From positions 496,001-560,000 of the forward strand of contig JAUIRK010001050.1 in the NCBI GenBank assembly GCA_030549495.1: a DNA stretch of 64,000 nucleotides, read 5' to 3'. This stretch comes from Nectonema munidae. Its lineage: Eukaryota > Nematomorpha > Nectonematoida > Nectonematidae. Below, one piece after another: positions 11,670 to 22,992 of this stretch. Position 1 is the first letter of the stretch. Every line of letters begins with the position of its first letter. The notes beneath the pieces were generated by a model, which was given only the letters and a program-made list of their open reading frames with translations, had not been told where the DNA came from and did no database searches. The position numbers and the translations under genes are program-made.

Positions 11670-12890
11670 AAGCATACAAATGTTTTATATGATAATCGCA
11701 TTAGATAGTAAAAATTTTATGGCAATAAATCAGAAGAATTTTTTACTATTAAGAAAAACTTGTTTCCAAATTATATTGGCGGTAAATAGAGGAACATTCA
11801 AGCGAAGAAATTTAACCTTCGAAAGAATAAGAAAAAATTGAATTTCAAAAATTTTATAGCGGTAAACCTTTTTGTGGCATAAAAACCGGTTTTGACTTTT
11901 GAGACAAATAGATACATTTCTTTTGGACTGCATGTTTGTAACTATTCATAACAATTGTTCCATCATAACACTATCTCACACAATTTTCTTATTAATAGTA
12001 CAAAAAATAATGTTTATAATTTTTTTTCAATAGTCATTTCGCATAAGCCACTTCAAATAGACTTGGTTTAGTAAATCGAATAAAAGATTAATAAATTATT
12101 TTATTGTAATAATAATGCACGGCAATAAAAATGTCTTCTTACTTGTTGGTATCTTTTGTTTCGACTATGACAGAAAAATATTCAAAATCTCTACCTTCTT
12201 CATGTCTCATTATTTTATTAGCAATAAGACCAAAGATTTCCTTTAGAAACATTGAAATTTCACCCACAAAGCAGTTGAAACAATTTCGTAGATAAGTAAC
12301 TTGAAACATAGGACCTTCTTATAGAATTTATCAGTTTTCATTTTAGAGCAAATCGTTTGCACTTTCCAAAAACTTTTCATTGTGTTAATCTTTATTTAGA
12401 CATTTTAAATTTTTGTGCCCTTTGATACTTTTTTTTTAATTTGCTCTTGTTTTAATAAAGTGTGAGCACGACTGGTATATAGCTTTGCTGAATTATTTCA
12501 ATTAAAATCCATCTCGTAAATGCCCTTTCTGGTCGTCAATGAATAATTTTACCAAAATCTCGATGAGCAAAGCAAAATACATCATCATTATTTATTTAGT
12601 ATTCAATCATGTATTTAATTTAAAACAAGATTGCTTAAAATATCTCTTCTAGTTACCATAAAATCTGAAATATTGATTTAGAATTAATCGCCAAAGTTTT
12701 CCTGAGAATACTTGACTTTTATCATAAGGAATAATAATTTTGATTATAATAGTTCGCATACTATCACCTTCAGAAAAAGGTGGTGTTGAGCAAAGATGTA
12801 GAATTCATAGTCTGGTGTTTTTATTCAAAAAATTACATTACTTACATTAAGACTACAAAAAAATAAAGAAAAAAATATAAAACATATAAG
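11670..12890. other. Non-coding stretch, possible coding relic at 12140-12420
   Basis: Mostly AT-rich without features. The minus strand at about 12140-12260 reads a plausible short peptide (EIFGLIANKIMRHEEGRDF) that may belong to a transposase relic; I could not assign it. Confidence 0.35.
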
Positions 12891-13543
12891 GCATACATAG
12901 TTAAGACAGGTATCGAAAAAATTTAATGAAATTTTGCACACTTTTTAATAAAATGATATGTTGATAATATACCAAATTTCATAGAACGTGAACAACATAT
13001 GCCAAAGTTATATCCTTTTGAAATTTTGTTGCATTGAAGCCATTATTGGTCTTGTAAGAGCACGGAAGACAGTAAAAAAATGAAGCAATAATATATAAGT
13101 TTAGAATACATATGTGGCTTTGCCATATTACTATATATCTTTTTTACAAAATTGATAGAATTTAAAAATCCTACTACCAGCCAAAAATTTTAATGAAATT
13201 TTACACACCCTGCCTTTTGGTAAGACCACGGGGGACAGCAAAAAAATGGAAAAATAGTATATAAAGTGTAAAACGCATACGTAGTTTTGCCAGACTACTA
13301 TATATCAGAGGTCTGGCAAGACCTCCGGGGAGACAACTCGCAAAACTTGCCAGCCTTATTATATATTTAAATGTGTAAATCGTAAAATGCTTAAAAAATA
13401 TACTTAAAATAAAAATTTTCAAAAAATATTTTACATACATATTGAAAGCCACATTTCAAAAATTCTACCTAAAAGTTCAAAAAATTTAACTTTGAAATTG
13501 CAGTTTTATTTCATAAAAACTATATGATTGGTTGAAATATGTA

Positions 13544-13550
<7 letters not shown>

Positions 13551-13589
<39 letters not shown>
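13551..13589. repeat. (AAT)n microsatellite
   Basis: A dozen or more perfect AAT units inside copy R1. Confidence 0.95.
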
Positions 13590-13591
<2 letters not shown>

Positions 13592-13880
13592 ACCAATACT
13601 ACTTTTTGAAAATTTTAACTTGTTTGATTTGAAGAAAGAATTAAACTGTTTTTCAATATTTCTTTTTCATGATATATATATATCATTAGAAAGCTTATCG
13701 TTTGCTACATACTCTAGAATAATTTATTTTTGCAAAAGTTTTAACAAATTTTAATAAATGGACTTTACTTCGAAAAATTTTGTCTAAATTTTTGAAAAAA
13801 TTACGGACCACCTTTTTATTTAAGCATAATGTGAAGATTTTTAAAAAAAAATTGAATGAAAATGATATCATTGGAAATGT

Positions 13881-14540
13881 ATACTCTTTGTGGTTAACAT
13901 AGGCTAGGTTATACAAATAAATATATTTTCATTTTTCCAAAATCTGCTTTTATGTGAGGTCAGTCAAGTTTTATCTAGTTTCAAAAATACCAATGATAAT
14001 TAACGTTCTTAATTTATATAATATTTTTTCAATATTTTATATTCACAAGGGTAAAATATGATTTTTTACATTTTAAAATTTCATAGTTGAAGAAAACTGT
14101 CGAAAATTAATATATATTTTTTACTTTTTATGGGTCAGTAGTACAGGTCAGTATAATGTTTTTCTAATAAATTTAAAATTATTTTTAAAGTGAAAAATGT
14201 TGATCGAATGTACAAGATTTGAAGATATATTCTTTGTGGGTAAAATAGGCTAGGTTTTACAAATAAATATATTTTTATTTTTCCAAAATCCGCTTTTATG
14301 TGAGGTCAGTTAACTTTTATCTAGTTTCAAAAAATACCAATAATTAACGTGATGAGTTTATATATTATTTCTTCAAAATTTAATATTCACAAAGGTAGAA
14401 TATGGTTTTTAACATTTTAAAATGTCATAGTTAAATAAAACTGTCGAAAATTAATATTTATTTTTTACTTTTTAAGGGTCAGTAGTATAGGTCAGTATAA
14501 TATTTTTCTAATAAATTTTAAATTATTTTTCAAGTGAAAA
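13881..14540. repeat. Tandem duplication, period 346 bp
   Basis: Two consecutive copies (13881-14226 and 14227-14540) share CTTTGTGG..AA.ATAGGCTAGG, the GTGAGGTCAGT block and GGGTCAGTAGTA.AGGTCAGT. A third copy lies at about 22560-22840 in R2. Confidence 0.85.
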
Positions 14541-15068
14541 ATGTCGATTAAATGTACGAGTTTTGTTTGATAATCGTAGTTTACTTTTATTTAGTTTAGA
14601 TTATACCTTTCTAATTTTTAACGAAGGGCATTCGTTATATTTATACCGACAGTGTGCGAGGAATAAATCACATTATTGATTGATTTTAGAGCATAATTAT
14701 GCGAAGAAAGATTAATACATGTTTCATTACGCGTTTGTGAGCGCAGTGAATTCTTATCTCACATACGCTTTACCACATCTTTAGCACGCGTGTGTGGTTT
14801 ATTAATGTCGATTGAATGTACGAATTTTGTTGGATAATCGTAGTCTACTTTTATTTAGTTTAGAACAACCTTTCTAATTTTTAACGAAGGGCATTCGTTA
14901 TATTTATACCGACAGTGTGCGAGGAATAAATCACATTATTTATTGATTTTAGAGCATAATTATGCGAAGAAAGATTAACACATGTTGCATTACGCGTTTG
15001 TGAGCGCAGTGAATTCTTATCTCGCATACGCTTCACCACATCTTTAGCACGCGTTTGTGGTTTATTTT
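14541..15068. repeat. Tandem duplication, period 264 bp
   Basis: Copies at 14541-14804 and 14805-15068 are about 95% alike by eye and share ACCGACAGTGTGCGAGGAAT, GCGTTTGTGAGCGCAGTGAA and TTTAGCACGCG. They are richer in CpG than the surroundings. A single shortened copy occurs in R2 (22840-22990) and its tail at 25345-25400. Confidence 0.9.
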
Positions 15069-15479
15069 ATCGGGCTAGTGTACGCTTAGTTTATTTGTAG
15101 CGTTCCTAGCTTAAATCTTAGTCAAATATTAAAACGCTTATAACTTTTACATTTCTCAACAAAATGCATCATGCGATATACCAAATTAAAGCATTTTTAA
15201 GGGCTTTCAGAATACATTACTTATATCCAAGTACTTAGAAATACCTTTTACTGTTTTTATTTTCCATGGCTTCATACCATTAATTAGCAGATAAGGGATG
15301 CATTTTAAACTAAAGCTCCTTTCATTAGGACAAATTTTACCTATATTATGTGACAATTTCCAGCACAATTATAAAGCGACTCTACTCTCAGAATCTAAAT
15401 TTATTTGTAGATTTTTATAAAATAGTATTAGTTTTTCCATTTTTTTATAAATTAACCTTCGTTTTTTTTATTGGTCAGT

Positions 15480-15780
15480 ATAATGTTTTTCTAATAAATT
15501 TAAAATTATTTTTGAAGTGAAAAGTAGATGATTAAGTTTTGTTGGATAATCGTAGTCCCTATTTATTTTTAGATTTTTATAAAATCATTTTAGTTTTTGG
15601 TTTTTTATAAATTAACATTAGTTTTTTACTTCTTTTGATTTAATCATCAAAATTTAAGTGCGGGTTTGATTTACACTTTGATTCGAAAAAAATATGTTTT
15701 GGATAAATATTATTTTTATTATTGTTTACCATATAAATTCTAAAAAAGATAAAAGTAAAATATGTGTTTTATAATTTTCC
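15480..15780. other. AT-rich stretch with fragments of repeat R
   Basis: GTCAGTATAATGTTTTTCTA (15474) and GTTGGATAATCGTAGT (15540) repeat pieces of R1. Otherwise featureless. Confidence 0.4.
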
Positions 15781-15784
15781 AATA

Positions 15785-15945
15785 AGTATTGAAGTATGAG
15801 GTAGAAATATGAAGAAGTTTGATATTTTTTGTTTTTAAAGAATATTTTTCGATTCTTTGTTCCAGAATTTTATTTTGATATTTGCAAATATAAAAAAGTC
15901 AAGCAAAGTATAGGTATTTTAAAAAGTAATAATTTGAAGAAAATT
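15785..15945 (-). repeat. Inverted fragment of the foldback-like element
   Basis: It is the reverse complement of the inner arm segment of the neighbouring element, recognised by GTATGAGGTAG, AAAGAATATTTTTCGATTC and AAAGTATAGGTA. Confidence 0.7.
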
Positions 15946-15989
15946 TTCAGTATAAGTTTAAATCTTCTCTAATAGTAATGATATATTCT

Positions 15990-17846
15990 CATACCTGTCG
16001 TTGAGCGGTAGACAACGTGTTTCTCCAACGTATATTACGATATTTTCCAACTTATTCTACGATATTCATCTCCAAACTATATACTCGATATCATCTCCAA
16101 CTTATACTACGATGATTCATCTCCAACCTGTATACTACGATGATTCATCTTCACTGTATTCTACGATGATTCATCTCCAAACTATATCTACGATATTCAT
16201 CTTCAACCTTATACTACAATGTTTTATTCAAGTACTAATGACTAGAAAGAAATTCAATTTTATGTTCCATTGCTAGATGTAAGATTTGATATACCTCATT
16301 CGGGGAGAAGTACATAAGTTATTACCTATATACATATACCTTATACTACGTTTCATCTCAACTGTATACCGCAATAATTCATCTCCAACCTATATAATAT
16401 ATTTTATCAAATAATAAAATAAAATTCGTAATCAAAGAATGAAAAATATTCTTTAAAAATCAAAAATTAAACTTTCTTTCATATTTTGCTACCTCATACG
16501 ATTACAAAGTTATTACCTATACTTTACAATTTACATAATTTTAAATATTATATTTGCAAATATCAAAATAAAATTCGTTAAAGAATCGAAAAATATTCTT
16601 TAAAAACAAAAAAATCAAACTTTCTGTTCATATTTTGTACCTCATACGATTTAAAAAGTTATTACCTATACTTTCATTTCGATTTAAATATTATATTTGT
16701 TGAATATAAAGAACGAAAAATATCAAATAAAAAATATTATATATATATATATCCCAACCTTATACTACGATATTCATCTCCAACCTGTATACTACGATAT
16801 TCATCTTCAACCTGTATACTACGATGGTTTCTATTCCATGTACAATAACTAGGGAGACAATGTTCAACTTTCTGTTCACATTCTCAAGATTAAGATTTGA
16901 TATACCTCATTCGGGAGGTGTACAAAGTTATTACCTATATACATTATACCTGTATACTACGATGGTTCATCTCAACCTGTATACCGCGATAATTCATATC
17001 AAAGAATCGAAAAATATTTTTTAAAAATCAAAAAATATCAAACTTTTATGTTCATATTTTGCTACTCATAGATGTTACAAAAGTTATTACCTATACTTTG
17101 CAATTTGCGATTTTAAATATTATATTTGTCGAATAATCAAAGAATCGAAAAATGTTCAAATCAAAAAATATTTATTCTTTTTAAATATATCGTTGGCTCC
17201 CTTACTTTTAGTTTCATAGTGATAATTTGATAAAAATTAATTATTAAAGACTAGGTTTATCTTTCAATTTTAAAAGTAAGGGGAGAAGATATATTTAAAA
17301 AGAATAAATATTTTTTTATTTGAACATTTTTTGATTCTTTGATTATTTGACAAATATAATATTTAAAATCGTGCAAGTATAGGTAATAACTTTTGTAACA
17401 TCGTATGAGGTAGCAAAATATGAAAGAAAGTTTGATATTTTTTGATTTTTTAAAGAATATTTTTCGATTCTTTGATATGAATTATCGGGTATAAGGTTGG
17501 AGATGAAATGTAGTATAAGGTATAATGTATATAGGTAATAACTATGTAAGTTCGAATGAGGTATATCAATTCTTACATCTAGCAGAATGTGAACAGAAAG
17601 TTGAACATTGTCTCCCTAGTTATTTGTACATGGAATAGAAACCATCGTAGTATACAGGTTGAAGATGAATCATCGTAGTATACAGGTTAGAGATGAATCA
17701 TCGTAGTATACAGGTTTGAGATGAATCATTGTAGTATATAGTTTGGTGATGAATCATCGTAGAATACAGGTTGGAGAAGAATCATCGTAATATACGGGTT
17801 GGAGATAACACGCAAGTTGTCTACCCGCGTTCAACCGTACAGGTTA
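15990..17846. mobile_element. Foldback-like element with 28-bp tandem repeats in its arms
   Basis: The left arm starts ACCTGT..GTTGAGCGGTAGACAAC and the right arm is its inverse, ending GTTGTCTACC..ACAGGT. Inside each end is an array of about six 28-bp units (core CCTGTATACTACGATGATTC). Next come a unique block with TGATATACCTCATTCG and a block with GAATCGAAAAATATTCTTT. The left half holds two successive copies of this arm (15990-16740 and 16753-17215); the right half holds one inverted copy (17240-17846). The fold centre, about 17215-17240, joins CTTTTTAAATATATC to its inverse. There is no transposase frame; short open stretches here are repeat translations. The organisation recalls foldback/Galileo-type or MULE-derived elements. 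Confidence 0.8.
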
Positions 17847-17854
17847 TGATATTA

Positions 17855-17973
17855 TATATATATATATATATATCTTTTTTTTTACAAAATTCATAAAATT
17901 TAATAATCCTACTTCCAATTAAAAAAATTTTAATGAAATTTTGTACATCCATTGAATATGATATGTTTATAAT
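17855..17973. repeat. Repeat R, copy R2, left part
   Basis: TTTACAAAATTCATAAAATT, then AATGAAATTTTGTACATCC and GAATATGATATGTTTATAAT, match the R1 blocks around 12915-12970. The copy continues at 21369 after the LINE. Confidence 0.7.
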
Positions 17974-18453
17974 TTTTCGGCTGAGCTGGACAGTTAGAAA
18001 GCCGGTCTGCAGGTTGTGAATAGTGGAACGGCCATCAGATATGATGGTTAGCTGAAACATAAGCAAGCTTAGCTTGATGAATAACAGTCCCGAACAAACA
18101 GCAACGACATAACGAGACCGAATAGTAGATTGGGTGACTCCTTTCTACAATTTAAAATGTTCCATGTTCAAGACGATGTCGAGACAAGGCGAGTAAAGAT
18201 GCCTTCAAATAAGACTAGTTACTTCTGCCGTGCAGTTAGTCAAATTAAACAAAGGCCAGGTCGGTAGCTTATAATTACGGCGTGGAAGAGAACTGGAGAC
18301 CTCACCACGTAATATTTCCATCCAAGACTAATCATGATTAACTAAAAAACAATAATGAATATAAATAATATGCTTGGTGGCGGTAGCTATGTGCAACAGG
18401 TAGCATTCGACCGTTATTAAATTGGCTGCTAACCGACTTAAAAGAGAACGAAT

Positions 18454-19112
18454 ATGAATAGCTACATCGAATGTAAGGATACTATACCACGTGGTAAACT
18501 AGGAAATTTAGAAAAGGAAATGGCAAGACTTAAGATTGATATATTAGTAATAGGAGAGATGAGATGTCCTGGAACAGGAGAAAAGACAACATATGAAGGA
18601 AGGAAAGTTATATACTCTCGTGGACAAACACCGAATAGAGAAGTTGGAATTATTATACATAAATATATCAATAATAGTCTAATAGGATTTTGGCAAATAT
18701 CAGACAGAATTATAATGATGAAGATAAAAGGAAACTCCGTAAATATAAATATAATTCAGATGTACGCATCAACAGATGATAGTAACAAAGAAGAAATTCA
18801 GACCTTTTACGAAGAGAGGTCCAAAGCAAGAGAATGTTGTAAAGAACACAAAATAATTAATGCGTGACTTGAACGCAAAAGTAGGAAATGGAAGACAAGA
18901 AGACATAGTAGGACAACATGGATTTGGAAAAAGAAATGCAAGAGGAGATACATGGGTGAAATGGTGTTCACAATACCAGCAAGTAATAACAAACACATAG
19001 TTTAAACAGCACCTAAGAAAAGTATAGACATGGAAAAGTCGAGAAGGAAAATACAAAAACCAAATTGATTATATCACAATAAATAGAAGGTTCAGAAACG
19101 CAATTAAGCAAG
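18454..19112 (+). pseudogene. LINE endonuclease domain (APE type), broken
   Basis: The frame from 18454 reads GKLGNLEKEMARLKIDIL, then VIGEMR with the catalytic Glu, and later IIQMYA. A shifted frame continues with LRDLNAKVGNG, the GDLNAKVG motif. It is the N-terminal apurinic-like endonuclease that nicks the target for target-primed reverse transcription. The first frame ends at 18867, and a small MITE at 19113-19247 interrupts the domain before the final SDHN-type motif, present as NSYHNPVI after 19265. The first AUG at 18454 is not certainly the original start. Confidence 0.75.
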
Positions 19113-19247
19113 TTAACCCTTTCGTGACCAGAAAAATCAGACGATATTTATTAAAAAACAGAAGATTCATATACAAAACTATTTGAAAAAGCAGGCGAAG
19201 GTAAAATTGTTTATGTATCATATATGATACACCGATCACGAAATTAC
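19113..19247. mobile_element. Small piggyBac-like MITE inside the LINE
   Basis: TTAACCCTTTCGTGACCAG at the left and, inverted and degraded, GGTAATTTCGTGATCGG at the right bound about 135 bp. This stretch has no counterpart in the LINE protein, whose EN domain resumes just afterwards. TTAA plus CCCTTT ends suggest piggyBac. The right TTAA is not intact, so the boundary is approximate. Confidence 0.5.
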
Positions 19248-21090
19248 CATGGATCAGATTGCAATAGTTATCACAATCCAGTAATTACAGATGTAAATAT
19301 AATACTAAAGAAAACGAGAATTGATAAATCAAACATTAGAAGAGATTTTGATATGCTGAAGAAAAACCAAGCAAAAAGAGAAAGTTTCGTTTCAAAAACA
19401 ATAAATAGATATATGGCACTTATGGGCAAAAAGAAAGAATAAGGTGCACAACAACAATGGAACAATCTCCAAAAAGTTGTATAAGAGACAATTGAAAAAA
19501 TACCCAAGACTAAAAGGAAAAGAAAGAATCCTTGGATTAACGAAGAAATCCAAAACCTAATTGATGAAGAAGTAAAGTAAAAAATAAAGATGTATAGAAA
19601 TATAAAGAATACAACAGAAGAATACATAAAGGATGCATTGCAGCAAAAGAAAAATGGATGAATGAAGAATGTGCCGAAATTGAAGAACTTTTAAAAATAA
19701 ACTCAAGTACAACAAGATACACCAAACAATATACAGAAAAAACGGCAAGAATCAAAACAACTTTATAATGAATAAGCGAGGTAACGTTTTAATGGAAGTG
19801 AAGGACATCAAAAATAGAAGGGAAGAGTATATAGAAGAGCTATATGATGATGATAACGAAGGAACGGATATAGAAACAAACGAACAAGGACCAGAAATCA
19901 TGAAAGAAGAAATTCAAAAATCTCAGAGAAATACGAAAAATGTTAAGGCAATAGGGAGAGATGGATTATCAAAAGAAGAGATTGAAGTCATGGGCGAAAG
20001 AGGAATAGATATTATTACCGATATGACAAATAAGATATATGTAAGTGGGAAAATACCAAACCATGCTAATGATAGCAATACCGAAATTTGAAAGCACTAT
20101 GAGATGTGAATAGCACAGAACAGTAAGTATTATAAAATTACATGGCAAAAAAAACACTAAAAGCAATATCAGAGAGGATAAAGAACAAAATAAGGAAAGA
20201 AATAGCACAAGAACAGTTTAGATTTGTTGAAAACTCTGGAACCATCAATGCCATATATACATTGAACCAAATAGTGGAAAATGTAATAGAAGTACAGGAA
20301 GAAGTATATTTATGCTTTATAGATTACGAAAAGGCATTTGATAGGGTGAGACATGAACAACTACTAAATATTTTGAAAAACATTGGAATAGATGATAAAG
20401 ACTAAAAAATAATAGAAAAAGTATAGAAGATGCAAGAAGTAGTAGTGAAAGTAGGGGAGGAGATGACATCTTTGATTAAAATAATAATAATAAGAGGAGT
20501 TAAACAAGGCTGTGTTTTATCACTGGATCTTTTATCTACGCAGAAATCTTGAGAAATGTTGAGGGTGAATGCATAAATATAGCAGGAAAATACAACAACA
20601 AAATTAAGTATGCATATGATACAGTATTGTTAGCTGGCAGCGAAGAGAAATTACATCTAATACAACAGGTCGATCAACAAAGTGAGGCGATGGGGATAAA
20701 AATAAATAAGAAGAAAACGAAAACAATGGTCATTATGAAAAAAGAAAGAAGCACGAAGATAAGACTGAAGGTAGGAAATGTAATTGATTAAGTGAAATAA
20801 TTTGTATACCCAGGAAGTAAAAAAAAGGAAGGAGAATATCAATAGCCAACAGTGCCATGAAAAAATTCGGAAAGATACTTAGGAATACAAAATAATCAAT
20901 AAATAAGAGAAAAAGAATAGTTAAATGCTATATTTGGTTTACATTGTTATATGGATGTGAAGCGTGGATTATAAAGAAAAACTCGAGAAGAAAATTAGAA
21001 GCGTTTGAACTGAAAATATGGAGAACCTTACTACGAACATCTTGGATCCAAAAGTTTACGAATGAAGAAATATTAAATAAATTTAAAACC
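19248..21090 (+). pseudogene. LINE reverse transcriptase region, broken
   Basis: The first part (19224-19442 and 19768-20091) is the linker between endonuclease and RT. The segment 20142-20405 holds core RT blocks, including LCFIDYEKAFDRVRHEQLL with the first catalytic Asp. The segment 20549-20791 has KYAYDTVLLA where the active-site box is normally YADD, so the second catalytic position is altered as well as the frame. Later pieces (about 20930-21090) match the RTE region after the polymerase. Several stops and shifts separate the pieces. Placement in RTE rests on overall length, single-ORF layout and the C-terminal tail. Confidence 0.75.
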
Positions 21091-21095
21091 GAAGA

Positions 21096-21368
21096 ATGTT
21101 ATTGACTAGCATATACAAGAGACAGTTAGCCTTTACTTGTCACATCGAGAGAAAAGACGGATTAGAAAGCTTTGTATACATTCGGAATGATAGAAGCAAA
21201 AAGAGGAAGAGGAAGACCACGGAAGAAATTCACGGATGTATTCAAAGAAAATATTGCAAGGAATCACAAGATAGGCGAGATGAGAAGAAAAATGAAGGAT
21301 CGACATCTCTGGCGCTCCATGTTTGCTCACGTCCAAATGGATACGGCACTTTCATGATGATGATGATG
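21096..21368 (+). pseudogene. LINE C-terminal tail and 3' end
   Basis: The frame 21172-21357 reads KRGRGRPRKKFTDVFKENI and KDRHLWRSMFAH, the GRPR...W tail seen in RTE-like proteins of arthropods. It runs into the (ATG)n tail at about 21353-21371. Confidence 0.75.
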
Positions 21369-22990
21369 ATGTTTATAATATAGCAAATTTCATAGAACTT
21401 GAACAACATATGCAAAAGTTATACTCTTTTGAAATTTAGTCACATGGAAGCCATTAATGGGGCAAGACTACGGGAAATATCAAAAAATGAAGCATTGACA
21501 AAAATTGTAGAAAAACGCATAGGTGATTTTGCCAAACTGCTATATATTTTTTTACAAAATTGATGACATTTAAAAATTCTACTTCCATTTAAAAAATTAA
21601 AAATTATACTACTTTTTTATGTAATATATTCTCGAAATTAAAAAAAATGTGTCATTCAAATCATGTATCACCAGAAAGCTCTTTAATGGAGATTGTCATA
21701 GGCCTAATTTTAGTTTATGAAAATTTTAAATTTCCATGAAATTTGTCATGATCATGTCCTGCCTATACTTTTTATGGAAAGTTTTGTTCAAAATTATAAC
21801 AGTAAATAAATCTTACTTCGACTTCTTCATTTAGTTTTACTCCTATTCTCTTGAAAAAGGACACAGTCGTGTTCGAAAATATTTGAAAATTGTTTTTCAA
21901 AAAATTTTGATTCTTTTTTCCGTTTTATATACAATTATATAGTACAAATGAATCACCCAACTTGCATTTTTTCTAGTAAATAATAATGTTAGCTTTATTT
22001 GTTTTATATTCACAAAAAGTTGTATCTTTTTAGATGAAACTTGGTAATAAGTTTTTCTTACTTAGCTAGATATTATTAAAATTATAAAAATATTAGATAT
22101 AAAATTGACCACTAAAATTACCAAACGTTTTCTAAGAAAAAATATTTTACATACATATTGAAAGCATCATTCCAAAAATTCTACACAAAATTTCACCACT
22201 TAACTTTAAAATTGCGGTTTTATTTCATGAAAACAATATGGGTTGAAATGTTTATGTAATATATAATACTACTAATACTAATATGACGATTTTTTTTGGA
22301 AATTTTTACTTTTTGAAGAAAAAATTAATCTGTTTTTCAATATTACTTTTTCATGTTATATATATATCATTTGAAAGCTTATCGTTTGCTATATACGCTA
22401 GAATAATGTATTTTTGGAAAAACTTTTTAATTTTTTTGATAACTGGATTTTACTTGGAAAAATTTGGTCTAAATTTTACGAAAAAAAATTGAGGATATTT
22501 TTTTAACAGCATAGTGATGATTTAAAAAGGATTTTATTGAAAATGATATAATTAAAAAGCTATACTCTTTGTACTTAACATATCTTTTGCAAAATGTGCT
22601 TATATGTGAGGTCAGTCAACTTTTATCTTTCGAAAAAAGATCAATAAATGAGTTTATATACTTTTTTCAATATTTTATATTAACAAAGGTAGAATATAGT
22701 TTTTTCCATTTTAAAATGTCATAGTTAAAGAACACTGTCGAAAATACATATATATTTTTTACTTTTTAGGAGTCAGTAGTATAGGTCAGTATAATGTTAT
22801 TCTAATACATTTTAAATTACTTTCTGAAGTGAAAAATGTTGATCAAATCTAAAAGTTGTGTTAATAATCGTAGTCCACTTTTATTTTGAAACAATTTTTA
22901 TTTAGTTTAGATACCACATTTCTGATTTTTAACGACGAAGGGCATTCGTTATATTTACACCGACAGTGTGCGAAGAATAACTCACATTCC
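21369..22990. repeat. Repeat R, copy R2, main part
   Basis: It continues the R2 copy after the LINE. The first block, AGCAAATTTCATAGAACTTG, lines up with R1 at about 12973. Further on come the 346-bp unit (22560-22840) and part of the 264-bp unit ending near the ACCGACAGTGTGCGAAGAAT block. The open stretch at 22283-22492 is a chance frame in AT-rich repeat. Confidence 0.7.
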
Positions 22991-22992
22991 AC

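Larger units (their letters stand above)
12900..15470. repeat. Long dispersed repeat R, copy R1
   Basis: The order of motifs here recurs at 17855-17973 plus 21369-22990, and in part at 25340-25400 and 26800-26985. Shared blocks include CATAGAACGTGAACAACATA, GCCAAACTGCTATATAT (as variants), the GTGAGGTCAGTCAACTTTTA block, GGGCATTCGTTATATTTA, and the block ATTACGCGTTTGTGAGCGCA. No coding frame fits it. Position 12958-12968 (ATGTTGATAAT) is the empty equivalent of the LINE target site in copy R2. The class of the repeat is unknown. Confidence 0.7.
17974..21368 (+). mobile_element. RTE-type LINE, apparently near full length (3395 bp)
   Basis: An 11-bp direct repeat, ATGTTTATAAT, flanks it (17963-17973 and 21369-21379), and the same site without an insert is present in repeat R1. 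The 3' end is a short (ATG)n tail, usual in this group of LINEs. The body has about 480 bp of leader, then endonuclease, reverse transcriptase and C-terminal regions in order on the plus strand. The length fits RTE elements, which are about 3.2-3.9 kb. The coding region is interrupted by several stops and shifts, so the copy is dead. Confidence 0.85.

Noticed and set aside
12140-12420. Minus-strand coding-like sequence
   Set aside because: Only about 30 residues look protein-like and no family could be assigned, so it is mentioned only within the stretch description.
16001-17024. Small open frames in the 16-17 kb region
   Set aside because: They translate the 28-bp tandem arrays of the foldback-like element.
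18462-20842. Several minus-strand frames rich in Phe/Leu/Ser
   Set aside because: They are antisense shadows of the LINE coding sequence, whose plus-strand purine-rich codons give hydrophobic translations in reverse.
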